Notes: a model not told the origin generated them from the sequence alone. A stretch of DNA of 10,135 nucleotides from Lachnospiraceae bacterium (GCA_024691065.1 JAILOA010000268.1:1-10135), one strand, 5' to 3'; numbered from the stretch's first letter, positions 1 to 5,679 are shown. Numbers and translations are program-made.

Positions 1-51
1 ATACAAATATACAAGTATACAAGTATAAAAGAATAATTGTATGCTTGTATA
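1..51. repeat. 8-bp tandem repeat and imperfect inverted repeat
   Basis: The window opens with three copies of an 8-base unit (ATACAAAT, ATACAAGT, ATACAAGT) at 1-24, which may continue to the left of the window. The last copy (16-27, TATACAAGTATA) is nearly complementary to 40-51 (TATGCTTGTATA), with one G-T mismatch. This could form an AT-rich stem with a 12-base loop. No T-run follows, so it is not a convincing terminator for an upstream gene. It could be a protein binding site or simple slippage. Confidence 0.5.
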
Positions 52-82
52 TTCTGATGTCATGTAATTGGTTTAAATATAA

Positions 83-111
83 TTGCAAATTTTAAACTGT
101 TAATATATAAT
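83..111 (+). promoter_or_regulatory. Sigma-A type promoter of the ABC permease-ATPase operon
   Basis: A -35-like TTGCAA (83-88) and a perfect -10 TATAAT (106-111) are separated by exactly 17 bases. Transcription would start near 118 and leave a leader of about 97 nt before the permease start. The -35 box matches consensus at four of six bases. The 33-base block 81-113 is very similar, spacer included, to the lipoprotein promoter on the other strand (3398-3430), which supports both calls. Confidence 0.55.
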
Positions 112-202
112 TTAATTAGTTATTTTGTGTCTTTCGAATCAAAAATAAAAGTTTCATACCGGAATTTTCCAAAAGATATAAATGACATTTTTATGCTGTT
201 TG

Positions 203-210
203 AAAGGAGG
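203..210 (+). promoter_or_regulatory. Ribosome binding site deciding the permease start
   Basis: AAAGGAGG lies four bases upstream of the ATG at 215. An in-frame ATG at 182 has no Shine-Dalgarno sequence, and starting there would translate through this site. The start at 215 is therefore preferred. Confidence 0.8.
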
Positions 211-214
211 AATT

Positions 215-889
215 ATGTCTTTAGGTGAAGCTTTAAATAAAATCCTCATCCAGGGCGATGCCTGGAAAACCATACTGAACGGTACTTTGATAACAATTAA
301 AATTTCCGCATTGTCTCTTTTGTTCGGTACAATTCTGGGTGCTTTTATCTGCTTTTTGCGGATGAGCAGGTTCGGTATTCTCCGGTTTATTTCCAAGGTT
401 TATATAGTTATTTTGAGAGGATCACCGGTCCTTTTGTTGCTTATGCTTTTGTATTACGGGGTGCTCGCACAAACCGATTTATCAGGCACTTCCGTGGCGG
501 TGATTACATTTTCCATAAATGTAGCGGCCTCTGTGGCAGAGCTCCTTAGAACTGCGATTATGGCGACAGAGCACGGACAGGTGGAGGCAGCGCTTACCCT
601 GGGATTCACAAAAACACAGGCATTTCGCTTGATTACACTCCCTCAGCTTGTAAAGGTTGCAAAGCCGGTTTACCAATCAACAGTTGTAAATCTTATCCAG
701 TGGACGAGCGTGGTTGGATACGTAGCAATTACCGATTTAACCCGTGTAATAAATAATACGGCCTCCCGAACCATGCAACCGTTTATAACCATTGTAATCG
801 GGCTTTTAATATATCTCGCTCTGGCATACATCGTTCATGGTATATTTGCCCTGACCGACCTGAAAAAGAAAGGTGGTGAGAAGGCATGA
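215..889 (+). CDS. Polar amino acid-type ABC transporter permease (HisM/GlnP family)
   Basis: This is a 224-residue inner-membrane subunit of an ABC importer. The hydrophobic segments and motifs follow the HisM/GlnP family: an N-terminal segment after TLITIKIS, RGSPVLLLL at residues 68-76 (the family's RGTP motif), and the cytoplasmic EAA loop at about 119-138 (EHGQVEAALTLG followed by a LPQ end), which docks on the ATPase. The length is normal for the family (about 215-230). The start at 215 is set by AAAGGAGG; the in-frame ATG at 182 lacks one. Its stop overlaps the ATPase start by four bases (ATGA, 886-889), which indicates translational coupling. No binding-protein gene lies directly upstream; the convergent lipoprotein gene is the likely partner. 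Family-level substrate is polar amino acids; the actual substrate is not shown by the sequence. Confidence 0.93.
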   Translation: MSLGEALNKILIQGDAWKTILNGTLITIKISALSLLFGTILGAFICFLRMSRFGILRFISKVYIVILRGSPVLLLLMLLYYGVLAQTDLSGTSVAVITFSINVAASVAELLRTAIMATEHGQVEAALTLGFTKTQAFRLITLPQLVKVAKPVYQSTVVNLIQWTSVVGYVAITDLTRVINNTASRTMQPFITIVIGLLIYLALAYIVHGIFALTDLKKKGGEKA

Positions 890-1998
890 AACCATTAATT
901 GAAGTAAAGGGACTTTCAAAATCTTTTGGTGATTTAAAGGTTCTTGAAAATGTAAATTTAACCGTTAATGAGGGCGACAGAATTGCAATTATCGGTGGTT
1001 CCGGATGTGGCAAAAGTGTATTTTTAAGGTCGCTTGAATTGCTTGAAAAACCCGACTCGGGCAAGATATTTATAGACGGCGATGAGATTACCGCAAGAGG
1101 CGCAAATGTACCGGATATCCGAAAAAAACTGGGAATGGTATATCAGCAGTTTTACTTGTTTTCACATATGGATGTAATGGATAATCTCTGCCTTGCACCA
1201 ATGAAAATCAAAAAAATGAGTCGCAAGGAAGCAGAGGAAAAGGCTGATTACTGGCTTTCGCAGGTAGGTCTTACATCCAAGGCTCACGCTATGCCGGATA
1301 CTCTTTCGGGTGGTCAGAAACAGCGTATAGCAATTTGCAGAAGCCTTATGATGGAGCCTAAGGTTATTTTGTTTGATGAGCCGACGAGCGCGCTTGACCC
1401 GACTATGGTTGGGGAGGTTCTTGCTATGATAAGGGTGCTCAGTAAGAGAGATTTAACCATGCTTATCGTAACCCATGAGATGAATTTTGCTCGTGAGGTT
1501 GCCAATCGTGTTCTCTTTTTTGCTGATAAAGGAATATATGAAGAAGGCACACCGGCTGAAATATTTGATGCGCCTCAAAAGCCGAAAACAAAGGCATTCA
1601 TACACCGCATAAAATTCTTCCACTTTGACATAACCGAGCGTACATTTGACCTTATGGGCTTTCAGGGTGGCATAGCACTTTTTGGTGAAAAGTATAATAT
1701 GTCACAGTCTCTCATTTGGCGCCTGCAGCTTTGCTCCGAGGAAATTGTGTATGAGATGATGGACGGGAGTTACCCGGGAAAAGATAAGGTGGATATTGAG
1801 GTGGATATTTCATATTCCGATGATGGTTCGCTTGTTTTGCTTCTAAAATGCGGAGGTAATAAATATAATGTTCTTGATATTGATGAAACAGTGGATGATG
1901 ATAAGGATCATTTAGGAATAACCATTATTAAAAATGTTTCAAAGAGTAATAAATATGAATATAAGGATAATATGAATGTACTCGAAATAATTATATAA
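886..1998 (+). CDS. ABC importer ATPase (HisP/GlnQ family) with RsbW-like C-terminal extension
   Basis: This 370-residue protein begins with a complete HisP/GlnQ-type ATPase of about 240 residues. Walker A is GGSGCGKS (37-44), the Q-loop is YQQF (86-89), the signature is LSGGQKQR (140-147), Walker B is ILFDEP (161-166) and the switch His is H197. It energises the upstream permease. Family members usually end near residue 245; here about 130 residues follow (about 243-370). That tail resembles the GHKL fold of RsbW/SpoIIAB anti-sigma kinases: an N-box-like CSEEIVYEMM (283-292), a strand-rich middle, and a G2-like HLGITIIKNV (342-351) ending in NVLEIII. The N-box Asn position reads Glu290 and the G1-box Asp position appears to be Cys322, so ATP binding by the tail may be lost. 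The start overlaps the permease stop. The last codons lie inside a 34-bp tandem repeat. Confidence 0.92.
   Translation: MKPLIEVKGLSKSFGDLKVLENVNLTVNEGDRIAIIGGSGCGKSVFLRSLELLEKPDSGKIFIDGDEITARGANVPDIRKKLGMVYQQFYLFSHMDVMDNLCLAPMKIKKMSRKEAEEKADYWLSQVGLTSKAHAMPDTLSGGQKQRIAICRSLMMEPKVILFDEPTSALDPTMVGEVLAMIRVLSKRDLTMLIVTHEMNFAREVANRVLFFADKGIYEEGTPAEIFDAPQKPKTKAFIHRIKFFHFDITERTFDLMGFQGGIALFGEKYNMSQSLIWRLQLCSEEIVYEMMDGSYPGKDKVDIEVDISYSDDGSLVLLLKCGGNKYNVLDIDETVDDDKDHLGITIIKNVSKSNKYEYKDNMNVLEIII
1612..1998 (+). other. Degenerate GHKL/RsbW-like domain at the ATPase C-terminus
   Basis: Residues about 243-370 of the ATPase form a separate domain not expected in HisP/GlnQ proteins. The order EE...(N-box), hydrophobic strands, and LGI..IKN...EY....NVLEI matches the layout of HATPase_c_2 domains in RsbW/SpoIIAB proteins and of similar domains I recall fused to other proteins in Clostridia. 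The assignment rests on pattern recognition of a diverged sequence. It could instead be an unrelated alpha/beta regulatory domain. Confidence 0.55.
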
Positions 1999-2103
1999 AT
2001 TTATTAAAAATGTACTCGAAATAATTATATAAATTTATTAAAAATGTACTCGAAATAATTTTATAAATTTATAAAAAATGTACTCGAAATAATTTTATAA
2101 ATT
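1977..2103. repeat. 34-bp tandem repeat, about 3.7 copies, spanning the ATPase stop codon
   Basis: Copies start at 1977, 2011, 2045 and 2079, each beginning TGTACTCGAAATAATT. The first two copies are identical. The last two share a T-for-A change and other small changes, and the fourth is cut short at about 2103. The first copy contains the last six ATPase codons and the stop, so the array grew from the gene's 3' end. Because each unit carries the stop, extra copies do not change the protein. Confidence 0.95.
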
Positions 2104-2104
2104 C

Positions 2105-2156
2105 AAAAAAAAACGCCCCCCAAAATTTGGATTAGATCCAATTTTGGGGGTCGATA
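2105..2156. terminator. Bidirectional intrinsic terminator between convergent units
   Basis: A stem pairs 2117-2131 with 2137-2150 (CCCCCAAAATT.. with ..AATTTTGGGGG, one bulged T, loop TTAGA). On the minus strand the stem is followed, after GCG, by nine T (complement of 2105-2113), a strong terminator for the lipoprotein gene. On the plus strand it is followed by TCGATATTTTT, a weaker tract that can end the ATPase transcript. Confidence 0.88.
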
Positions 2157-2272
2157 TTTTTAAGGTTTTTAATGTTAAAATATTTGTATCAATCAGGTTC
2201 CTACCTACTGATTTTGAAGAATAAATATGATTATTTGATTCGTTTTAATCTTTATTTTTTTTGATAAAATCT

Positions 2273-2291
2273 AAATGATTTTTAATCATTT
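2273..2291. repeat. Short inverted repeat over the lipoprotein stop codon
   Basis: AAATGAT (2273-2279) and ATCATTT (2285-2291) are perfect inverted repeats with a 5-base loop; they cover the TGA stop of the minus-strand lipoprotein gene. It is AT-rich and could arise by chance. The stretch between it and the terminator (2157-2272) shows no gene. Confidence 0.3.
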
Positions 2292-3299
2292 CTTACCGAT
2301 GTACAATCTTGCATCTGATGAATAATAGGAGTCAGAGAAGATTACACCTTCCAAAGCATATGCAGCTTCAAGTTCTTCCTTAGTCAATGCACCTTCAGGA
2401 AGCTCAGGTTTAGGTCTGTCTTCATTTTCTGCTTCTTCAGCATCATTTGAATCACCGGATTCGGCATTTTCTCCGTCAGGATTGTCGGAATCGTCAGGAC
2501 CACCAAGGCCTCCCGGTCCTCTTCTTGATCTCATTCCGTAATACCAGAAAATGATGTCGGCTTTGCCTGAAGTCAGAGCAGAGCTTCTGGCAGCAGATTC
2601 AATATTTATAAATTCAACATTTACTTCAAGTCTTCTTGCAATTTCAGACATAAGTACAGTATTAAAACCTGCAGGAGAACCATCCTCTGCTACGTAATCC
2701 ATAGGAGGTAAATCACCTGTAACCGCTACGGTAATGGTATCTGCGCCTTCAAAGGTTTCAAACTGTGCAGGTTCAAAGTTGGCTTCTTTATCAAGTGAAG
2801 TAGGGATACATTCATTTGTAAATTCCATTAATATTCCATCGTCATGCAGAGAATTCAAAGCTTCATTTACCTTGTCACGAAGGTCTGTATTGTCTTCGGA
2901 GAATCCCATTACAAAGTTATCATCACAACCGATTTCCGCACCTTTAATGTAATAGTCCTCATTGTTATTCATCAAATACATGCCAACAAATTGCGGAACA
3001 TTAATGGCATCAATTTTATTGGAATTCAGAGCGAGCTGCATCGCCGCAAGACTATCATAGTAACTTACATTGTCTGTTGAAGAACCATCCCCAAGGAAAG
3101 CAAGATGATTAAAATGAACCCTTGCATCCAAATATTCTTCAGAGTCCTCGTTTTGTTCCACAAGTGATCCGATTTTGGCTTCCTTTGAATCGGATGATTT
3201 TTCGGTGGTTTTACCGCCGGAACAACCACCAAGCAAGCTGATTGACATAATCCCCGCCAAAGCTAATGTCAAAGATTTTTTAATAGATTTTTTGTACAT
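2286..3299 (-). CDS. Lipoprotein, SBP_bac_3-like binding protein with circularly permuted halves
   Basis: This 337-residue exported lipoprotein has a positively charged N-terminus, a hydrophobic stretch and a lipobox LLGGC with lipidated Cys26. After a Ser/Lys/Glu-rich linker, residues about 42-165 look like the second part of a family-3 solute-binding protein (KIGSLVE; AAMQLALNSNKIDAI at 85-99; NTDLRDKVNEALNSLHDDG at 137-155). Residues about 188-255 look like the first part (ITVAVTGDLPPMDYV at 189-203, GF at 211-212, SGKADIIF at 244-251), closing with FSDSYYSSDARLYIGKK. The normal order is the reverse. An acidic Gly/Pro-rich insertion (about 257-303) replaces the usual ligand-contacting T..R loop. 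A ribosome binding site CAGGAGGA lies eight bases before ATG. It is likely the binding subunit of the convergent permease/ATPase, or a sensor. It could also be the remnant of a two-domain binding protein. Confidence 0.85.
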   Translation of the reverse strand: MYKKSIKKSLTLALAGIMSISLLGGCSGGKTTEKSSDSKEAKIGSLVEQNEDSEEYLDARVHFNHLAFLGDGSSTDNVSYYDSLAAMQLALNSNKIDAINVPQFVGMYLMNNNEDYYIKGAEIGCDDNFVMGFSEDNTDLRDKVNEALNSLHDDGILMEFTNECIPTSLDKEANFEPAQFETFEGADTITVAVTGDLPPMDYVAEDGSPAGFNTVLMSEIARRLEVNVEFINIESAARSSALTSGKADIIFWYYGMRSRRGPGGLGGPDDSDNPDGENAESGDSNDAEEAENEDRPKPELPEGALTKEELEAAYALEGVIFSDSYYSSDARLYIGKK

Positions 3300-3331
3300 A
3301 AATATATCCTCCTGTTTAAAAGCGTCAATAG

Positions 3332-3360
3332 CATATAGACTGATTTTCTCAGTCTATATG
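3332..3360 (-). promoter_or_regulatory. 12-bp perfect hairpin in the lipoprotein 5' UTR
   Basis: CATATAGACTGA (3332-3343) and TCAGTCTATATG (3349-3360) pair perfectly around a 5-base loop. On the minus-strand mRNA it sits 18 bases upstream of the Shine-Dalgarno sequence (3308-3313) and about 33 bases after the predicted transcription start. It may stabilise the mRNA or, as DNA, serve as an operator. No long U-run follows, so it is unlikely to terminate. Confidence 0.7.
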
Positions 3361-3399
3361 TTTTCAAGTAATAGATTGTGTACAGTTTTTGATATAAAA

Positions 3400-3428
3400 A
3401 TTATAAATTAAAACAGTTTAAAAGTCAA
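3400..3428 (-). promoter_or_regulatory. Sigma-A promoter of the lipoprotein gene
   Basis: On the minus strand, TTGACT (complement of 3423-3428) and TATAAT (complement of 3400-3405) are separated by 17 bases. The predicted start near 3393 gives a leader of about 94 nt that contains the 12-bp hairpin. The spacer contains TTTTAAACTGTT, also found in the permease promoter spacer. Confidence 0.75.
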
Positions 3429-3445
3429 TTATAGCTATATAATAT

Positions 3446-3600
3446 AAAGTTAGTGTAAAGTCCGCTATAAAGTCAGTATATAAAGTTTGCTATAAAGTCA
3501 GCATGTAAAGTCCGCTATAAAGTCAGCATATAAAGTCAGCTATAAAGTCCGCTATAAAGTCAGTATATAAAGTTCGCTATAAAGTCCGCTACAAAGTCAG
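3446..3600. repeat. Array of 13 short TATAAAGT-type repeats with 12/13-bp spacing
   Basis: AAAGT occurs at 3446, 3457, 3469, 3482, 3494, 3507, 3519, 3532, 3544, 3556, 3569, 3581 and 3593. The steps are 11, 12, 13, 12, 13, 12, 13, 12, 12, 13, 12, 12, so a 25-bp higher-order unit (TATAAAGTCAG plus a TAAAGTCCGC-like half) is visible. Read on the minus strand the unit is TGACTTTATA, which resembles the TTGACTTTT at the lipoprotein -35 just beside the array. Repeats are direct and have no spacers, so this is not CRISPR. Confidence 0.92.
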
Positions 3601-3653
3601 CAGGACTAATAATATCATATTCACAATAAAAAGTCACATAAATCCTTGATTTC

Positions 3654-3682
3654 TTGACACAAAAAAGGTTATTTGGTAAAAT
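3654..3682 (+). promoter_or_regulatory. Sigma-A promoter of the cca-amylase operon
   Basis: A perfect -35 TTGACA (3654-3659) and a -10 TAAAAT (3677-3682) are separated by 17 bases. Transcription would start near 3689, giving a leader of about 220 nt before cca. The interval 3601-3653 between the repeat array and this promoter shows nothing recognisable. Confidence 0.75.
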
Positions 3683-3721
3683 TTTAAAGACTGTGTAAAA
3701 GTACAGTTGAAGGGGTTGTAA

Positions 3722-3742
3722 ATGTATCGAAAACCCTTATAA
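3722..3742 (+). CDS. Possible 6-codon leader peptide (MYRKPL)
   Basis: ATG at 3722 is preceded by GAAGGGG at 3709-3715, a plausible ribosome binding site, and the frame stops after six codons. Codons 4-6 (AAA CCC TTA) are exactly the left arm of the 9-bp stem 3731-3762, and the ribosome binding site overlaps the competing AAGGGGTT. A ribosome here would affect leader folding. It may be chance; an ORF this short cannot be supported by composition. Confidence 0.2.
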   Translation: MYRKPL

Positions 3743-3783
3743 ATCATAATTTTTAAGGGTTTAGGATACCAAAGTCGGAATCA

Positions 3784-3802
3784 CCGGTAATTCAATTACC
3801 GG
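3784..3802. repeat. 19-base palindrome in the cca leader
   Basis: CCGGTAATT and AATTACCGG flank a single central C. It could be a hairpin in the leader RNA or a dimeric regulator site in DNA, about 95 bases downstream of the predicted transcription start. Confidence 0.6.
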
Positions 3803-3909
3803 GTAGTTCATATGGAATTATAAAATGTATTTCTTATTTTGAAATTACGTTGAATGTTATAAGTTATCAGCGTGAAAGCAAAATAATTTACATTTTAGGA
3901 AGGATTTAA

Positions 3910-5679
3910 ATGGAGAATTTAACTTTAGACAAAAGAATAAAGATGCCGGATGATGTTATCTCCATTATAAAAACCTTAAATAAAGCCGGTTTTGAGGCAT
4001 ACGCGGTTGGTGGTTGTGTGCGTGATTGTCTTCTGAAAAGAGAGGTAAATGATTGGGACATCACTACTATTGCAGAGCCTTACGAGGTGAAGCGGCTTTT
4101 TAAAAGGACGATAGATACCGGATTACAGCATGGCACGGTTACGGTACTGCTAAACGGCAGTGGTTATGAGGTTACAACCTACCGTGTGGATGGTGAATAT
4201 ACAGATGGAAGACATCCGAAGGAAGTTACATTTACCAAAAGTCTCACAGAGGACTTGAAGCGTCGTGATTTTACGATAAATGCGATGGCTTATAATGATG
4301 AAACCGGAATTATTGATGAATTCGATGGAATTTCGGACCTTGAAAATAAGGTTATCCGTTGCGTAGGAAATCCTGATGAGAGGTTTACCGAGGATTATCT
4401 AAGGATTATGAGGGCGGTCAGATTTTCGGCACAGCTTGGGTTTGAGATTGAGGAAAAGACCTTGGCTGCGATTAAAAACCACACGGAGGGCCTTAAAAAT
4501 GTAAGCTGGGAACGTATCAGAGTCGAGCTCACAAAGCTTATAACCTCCGATAATGCCGACAGAATTAATGTCTTATATGAGACTGGAATTTTAGATATAA
4601 TTTTGCCTGAACTGACTGCGTGTTTTACCTGTGAGCAAAATACGAGGCATCATATTTTTAACGTTGGCGAGCACATTGTCCGGACGGTAATGAATATGAA
4701 TTTCTGGTTTGAACATGCCGGTACCGAAACAGTGGCAGGTGAAACGGAGACTGCCGAAAGTGCCGTAAAGGCAGGTGAAACGGAGACTGCCGAAAGTGTT
4801 GTAAAGACAGGTGAAACGGAGACTGCCGAAAGTGCCGTAAAGACAGGTGAAACGGAGACTGCCGAAAGTGTTGTAAAGGCAGGTGAAACGGAGACTGCCG
4901 AAAGTGTTGTAAAGGCAGGTGAAACAGGAAATTTAGAAAAAACCGAAACAGATAAAAATGTAACCGATGATAAATTAATTGATATTTACACAGAAAGATA
5001 CATTTCAAAATGCAGGGAAATTTTCAGTGATGACAGGATTAAAATTTTCAAGGAGTCACTTGAAAAAATTGTTAAAATTTCCGATGAAATAGTTAAAAAT
5101 ATGACTCCAAAGGATAAAGATATTTTGGCTGTGGCAATGCTGTTTCATGATATGGAAAAGCCGGCTTGTCTAACTTATGACGACAAGGGTGCGGCACATT
5201 TTTATAAGCATCCGATGAAAAGCGCAGAGAAATTTAAGAGCATCGGAAGAAGGCTTACATATGATAATTATTTGAATGATCATGCGAAAACTCTTATTTA
5301 CTGGCATGATTACAGACATTTTGAAAATGATACGCTTATCCGGAGGACACTTGCAAGAGTAGGAATTGACAATATGCCGCATTTATTTTTGGTGCAGTTT
5401 TCTGACATAATGGCTCAGAATCCGGATACATTTTCCGAAAAAATAGATGTGTTAACAGAGGTTTGGCAAAACGTGCAAAGGGTTATTGCTACTAAGCCTC
5501 CGGTGTATATAAAAGATTTGGTAATCAATGGAAAGGACTTGATTCAAATGGGAATTAAGCCCGGACCTAAAATCGGTGAGATTTTGGAAAAGCTTATAAA
5601 GCAGGTAATTGATAATCCTGAGAGAAATACCAGGGAGTATTTACTTAAGGAAGCAGAGAATTTCTCAAAATGTATTTGA
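3910..5679 (+). CDS. cca: CCA tRNA nucleotidyltransferase with HD domain and repeat insertion
   Basis: This 589-residue cytoplasmic enzyme adds or repairs the 3' CCA of tRNA. The class II nucleotidyltransferase head is intact: GGCVRD (34-39), metal-binding D48/D50 (DWD), RRDFTINAMA (118-127) and EDYLR (161-165) followed by MRAVRFSAQLGF. An HD-type region follows: NTRHHIFNVGEH (244-255) and LFHD (H413/D414), with SDIMAQ later. Between these HD elements sits an insertion (about 268-395) of five 12-residue GETETAES repeats (277-336) and a charged helix-prone stretch. Relatives are usually around 450 residues, so the insertion explains most of the excess. The start is set by AGGAAGGA five bases upstream. 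The amylase gene follows 22 bases later. A poly(A) polymerase activity cannot be excluded from motifs alone. Confidence 0.93.
   Translation: MENLTLDKRIKMPDDVISIIKTLNKAGFEAYAVGGCVRDCLLKREVNDWDITTIAEPYEVKRLFKRTIDTGLQHGTVTVLLNGSGYEVTTYRVDGEYTDGRHPKEVTFTKSLTEDLKRRDFTINAMAYNDETGIIDEFDGISDLENKVIRCVGNPDERFTEDYLRIMRAVRFSAQLGFEIEEKTLAAIKNHTEGLKNVSWERIRVELTKLITSDNADRINVLYETGILDIILPELTACFTCEQNTRHHIFNVGEHIVRTVMNMNFWFEHAGTETVAGETETAESAVKAGETETAESVVKTGETETAESAVKTGETETAESVVKAGETETAESVVKAGETGNLEKTETDKNVTDDKLIDIYTERYISKCREIFSDDRIKIFKESLEKIVKISDEIVKNMTPKDKDILAVAMLFHDMEKPACLTYDDKGAAHFYKHPMKSAEKFKSIGRRLTYDNYLNDHAKTLIYWHDYRHFENDTLIRRTLARVGIDNMPHLFLVQFSDIMAQNPDTFSEKIDVLTEVWQNVQRVIATKPPVYIKDLVINGKDLIQMGIKPGPKIGEILEKLIKQVIDNPERNTREYLLKEAENFSKCI
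4738..4933 (+). repeat. 36-bp in-frame tandem repeat inside cca
   Basis: Five full copies start at 4738, 4774, 4810, 4846 and 4882, with a decayed sixth from 4918. Each encodes a 12-residue unit GETETAES(A/V)VK(A/T). Copies differ only at two or three positions (GCC versus GTT, GCA versus ACA), which indicates recent expansion. Flanking TETVA and TETDK look like older, degraded units. Confidence 0.97.

Larger units (their letters stand above)
3689..3909 (+). promoter_or_regulatory. Long, potentially structured leader of cca
   Basis: Several inverted repeats lie in the predicted 5' UTR: ACTGT/ACAGT at 3690-3694 and 3703-3707; AAACCCTTA/TAAGGGTTT at 3731-3739 and 3754-3762; an almost perfect 19-base palindrome CCGGTAATTCAATTACCGG at 3784-3802; and TAAAATGTA/TACATTTTA at 3821-3829 and 3889-3897, ending right at the AGGAAGGA ribosome binding site. 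AAGGGGTT (3710-3717) could compete for the AACCCTT arm. I do not recognise any known riboswitch or T-box consensus. Structure is inferred from complementarity only. Confidence 0.4.

Noticed and set aside
182..214. In-frame ATG at 182 as the permease start
   Set aside because: It has no ribosome binding site, and AAAGGAGG at 203-210 clearly serves the ATG at 215.
886..1998. ATPase tail as a frameshift read-through into another frame
   Set aside because: The tail keeps codon-like composition and a plausible GHKL pattern to its stop, so a genuine domain is more likely than random translated DNA.
3175..3411. Plus-strand open frame opposite the lipoprotein signal peptide
   Set aside because: It is the shadow of the lipoprotein gene and its leader, with no ribosome binding site or family resemblance.
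3446..3600. CRISPR-like array
   Set aside because: The units are contiguous with no unique spacers, are only 12-13 bp long, and no cas gene is present.
3689..3909. Known riboswitch or T-box
   Set aside because: I could not find the conserved cores of T-box, TPP, SAM, purine, glycine, lysine, FMN, cobalamin or cyclic di-GMP leaders. A covariance-model search would settle it.
4658..5008. Minus-strand open frame of 116 codons across the cca repeat
   Set aside because: The 36-bp unit is a multiple of three, so an open frame on the other strand simply repeats. It has no family resemblance and no ribosome binding site was seen.
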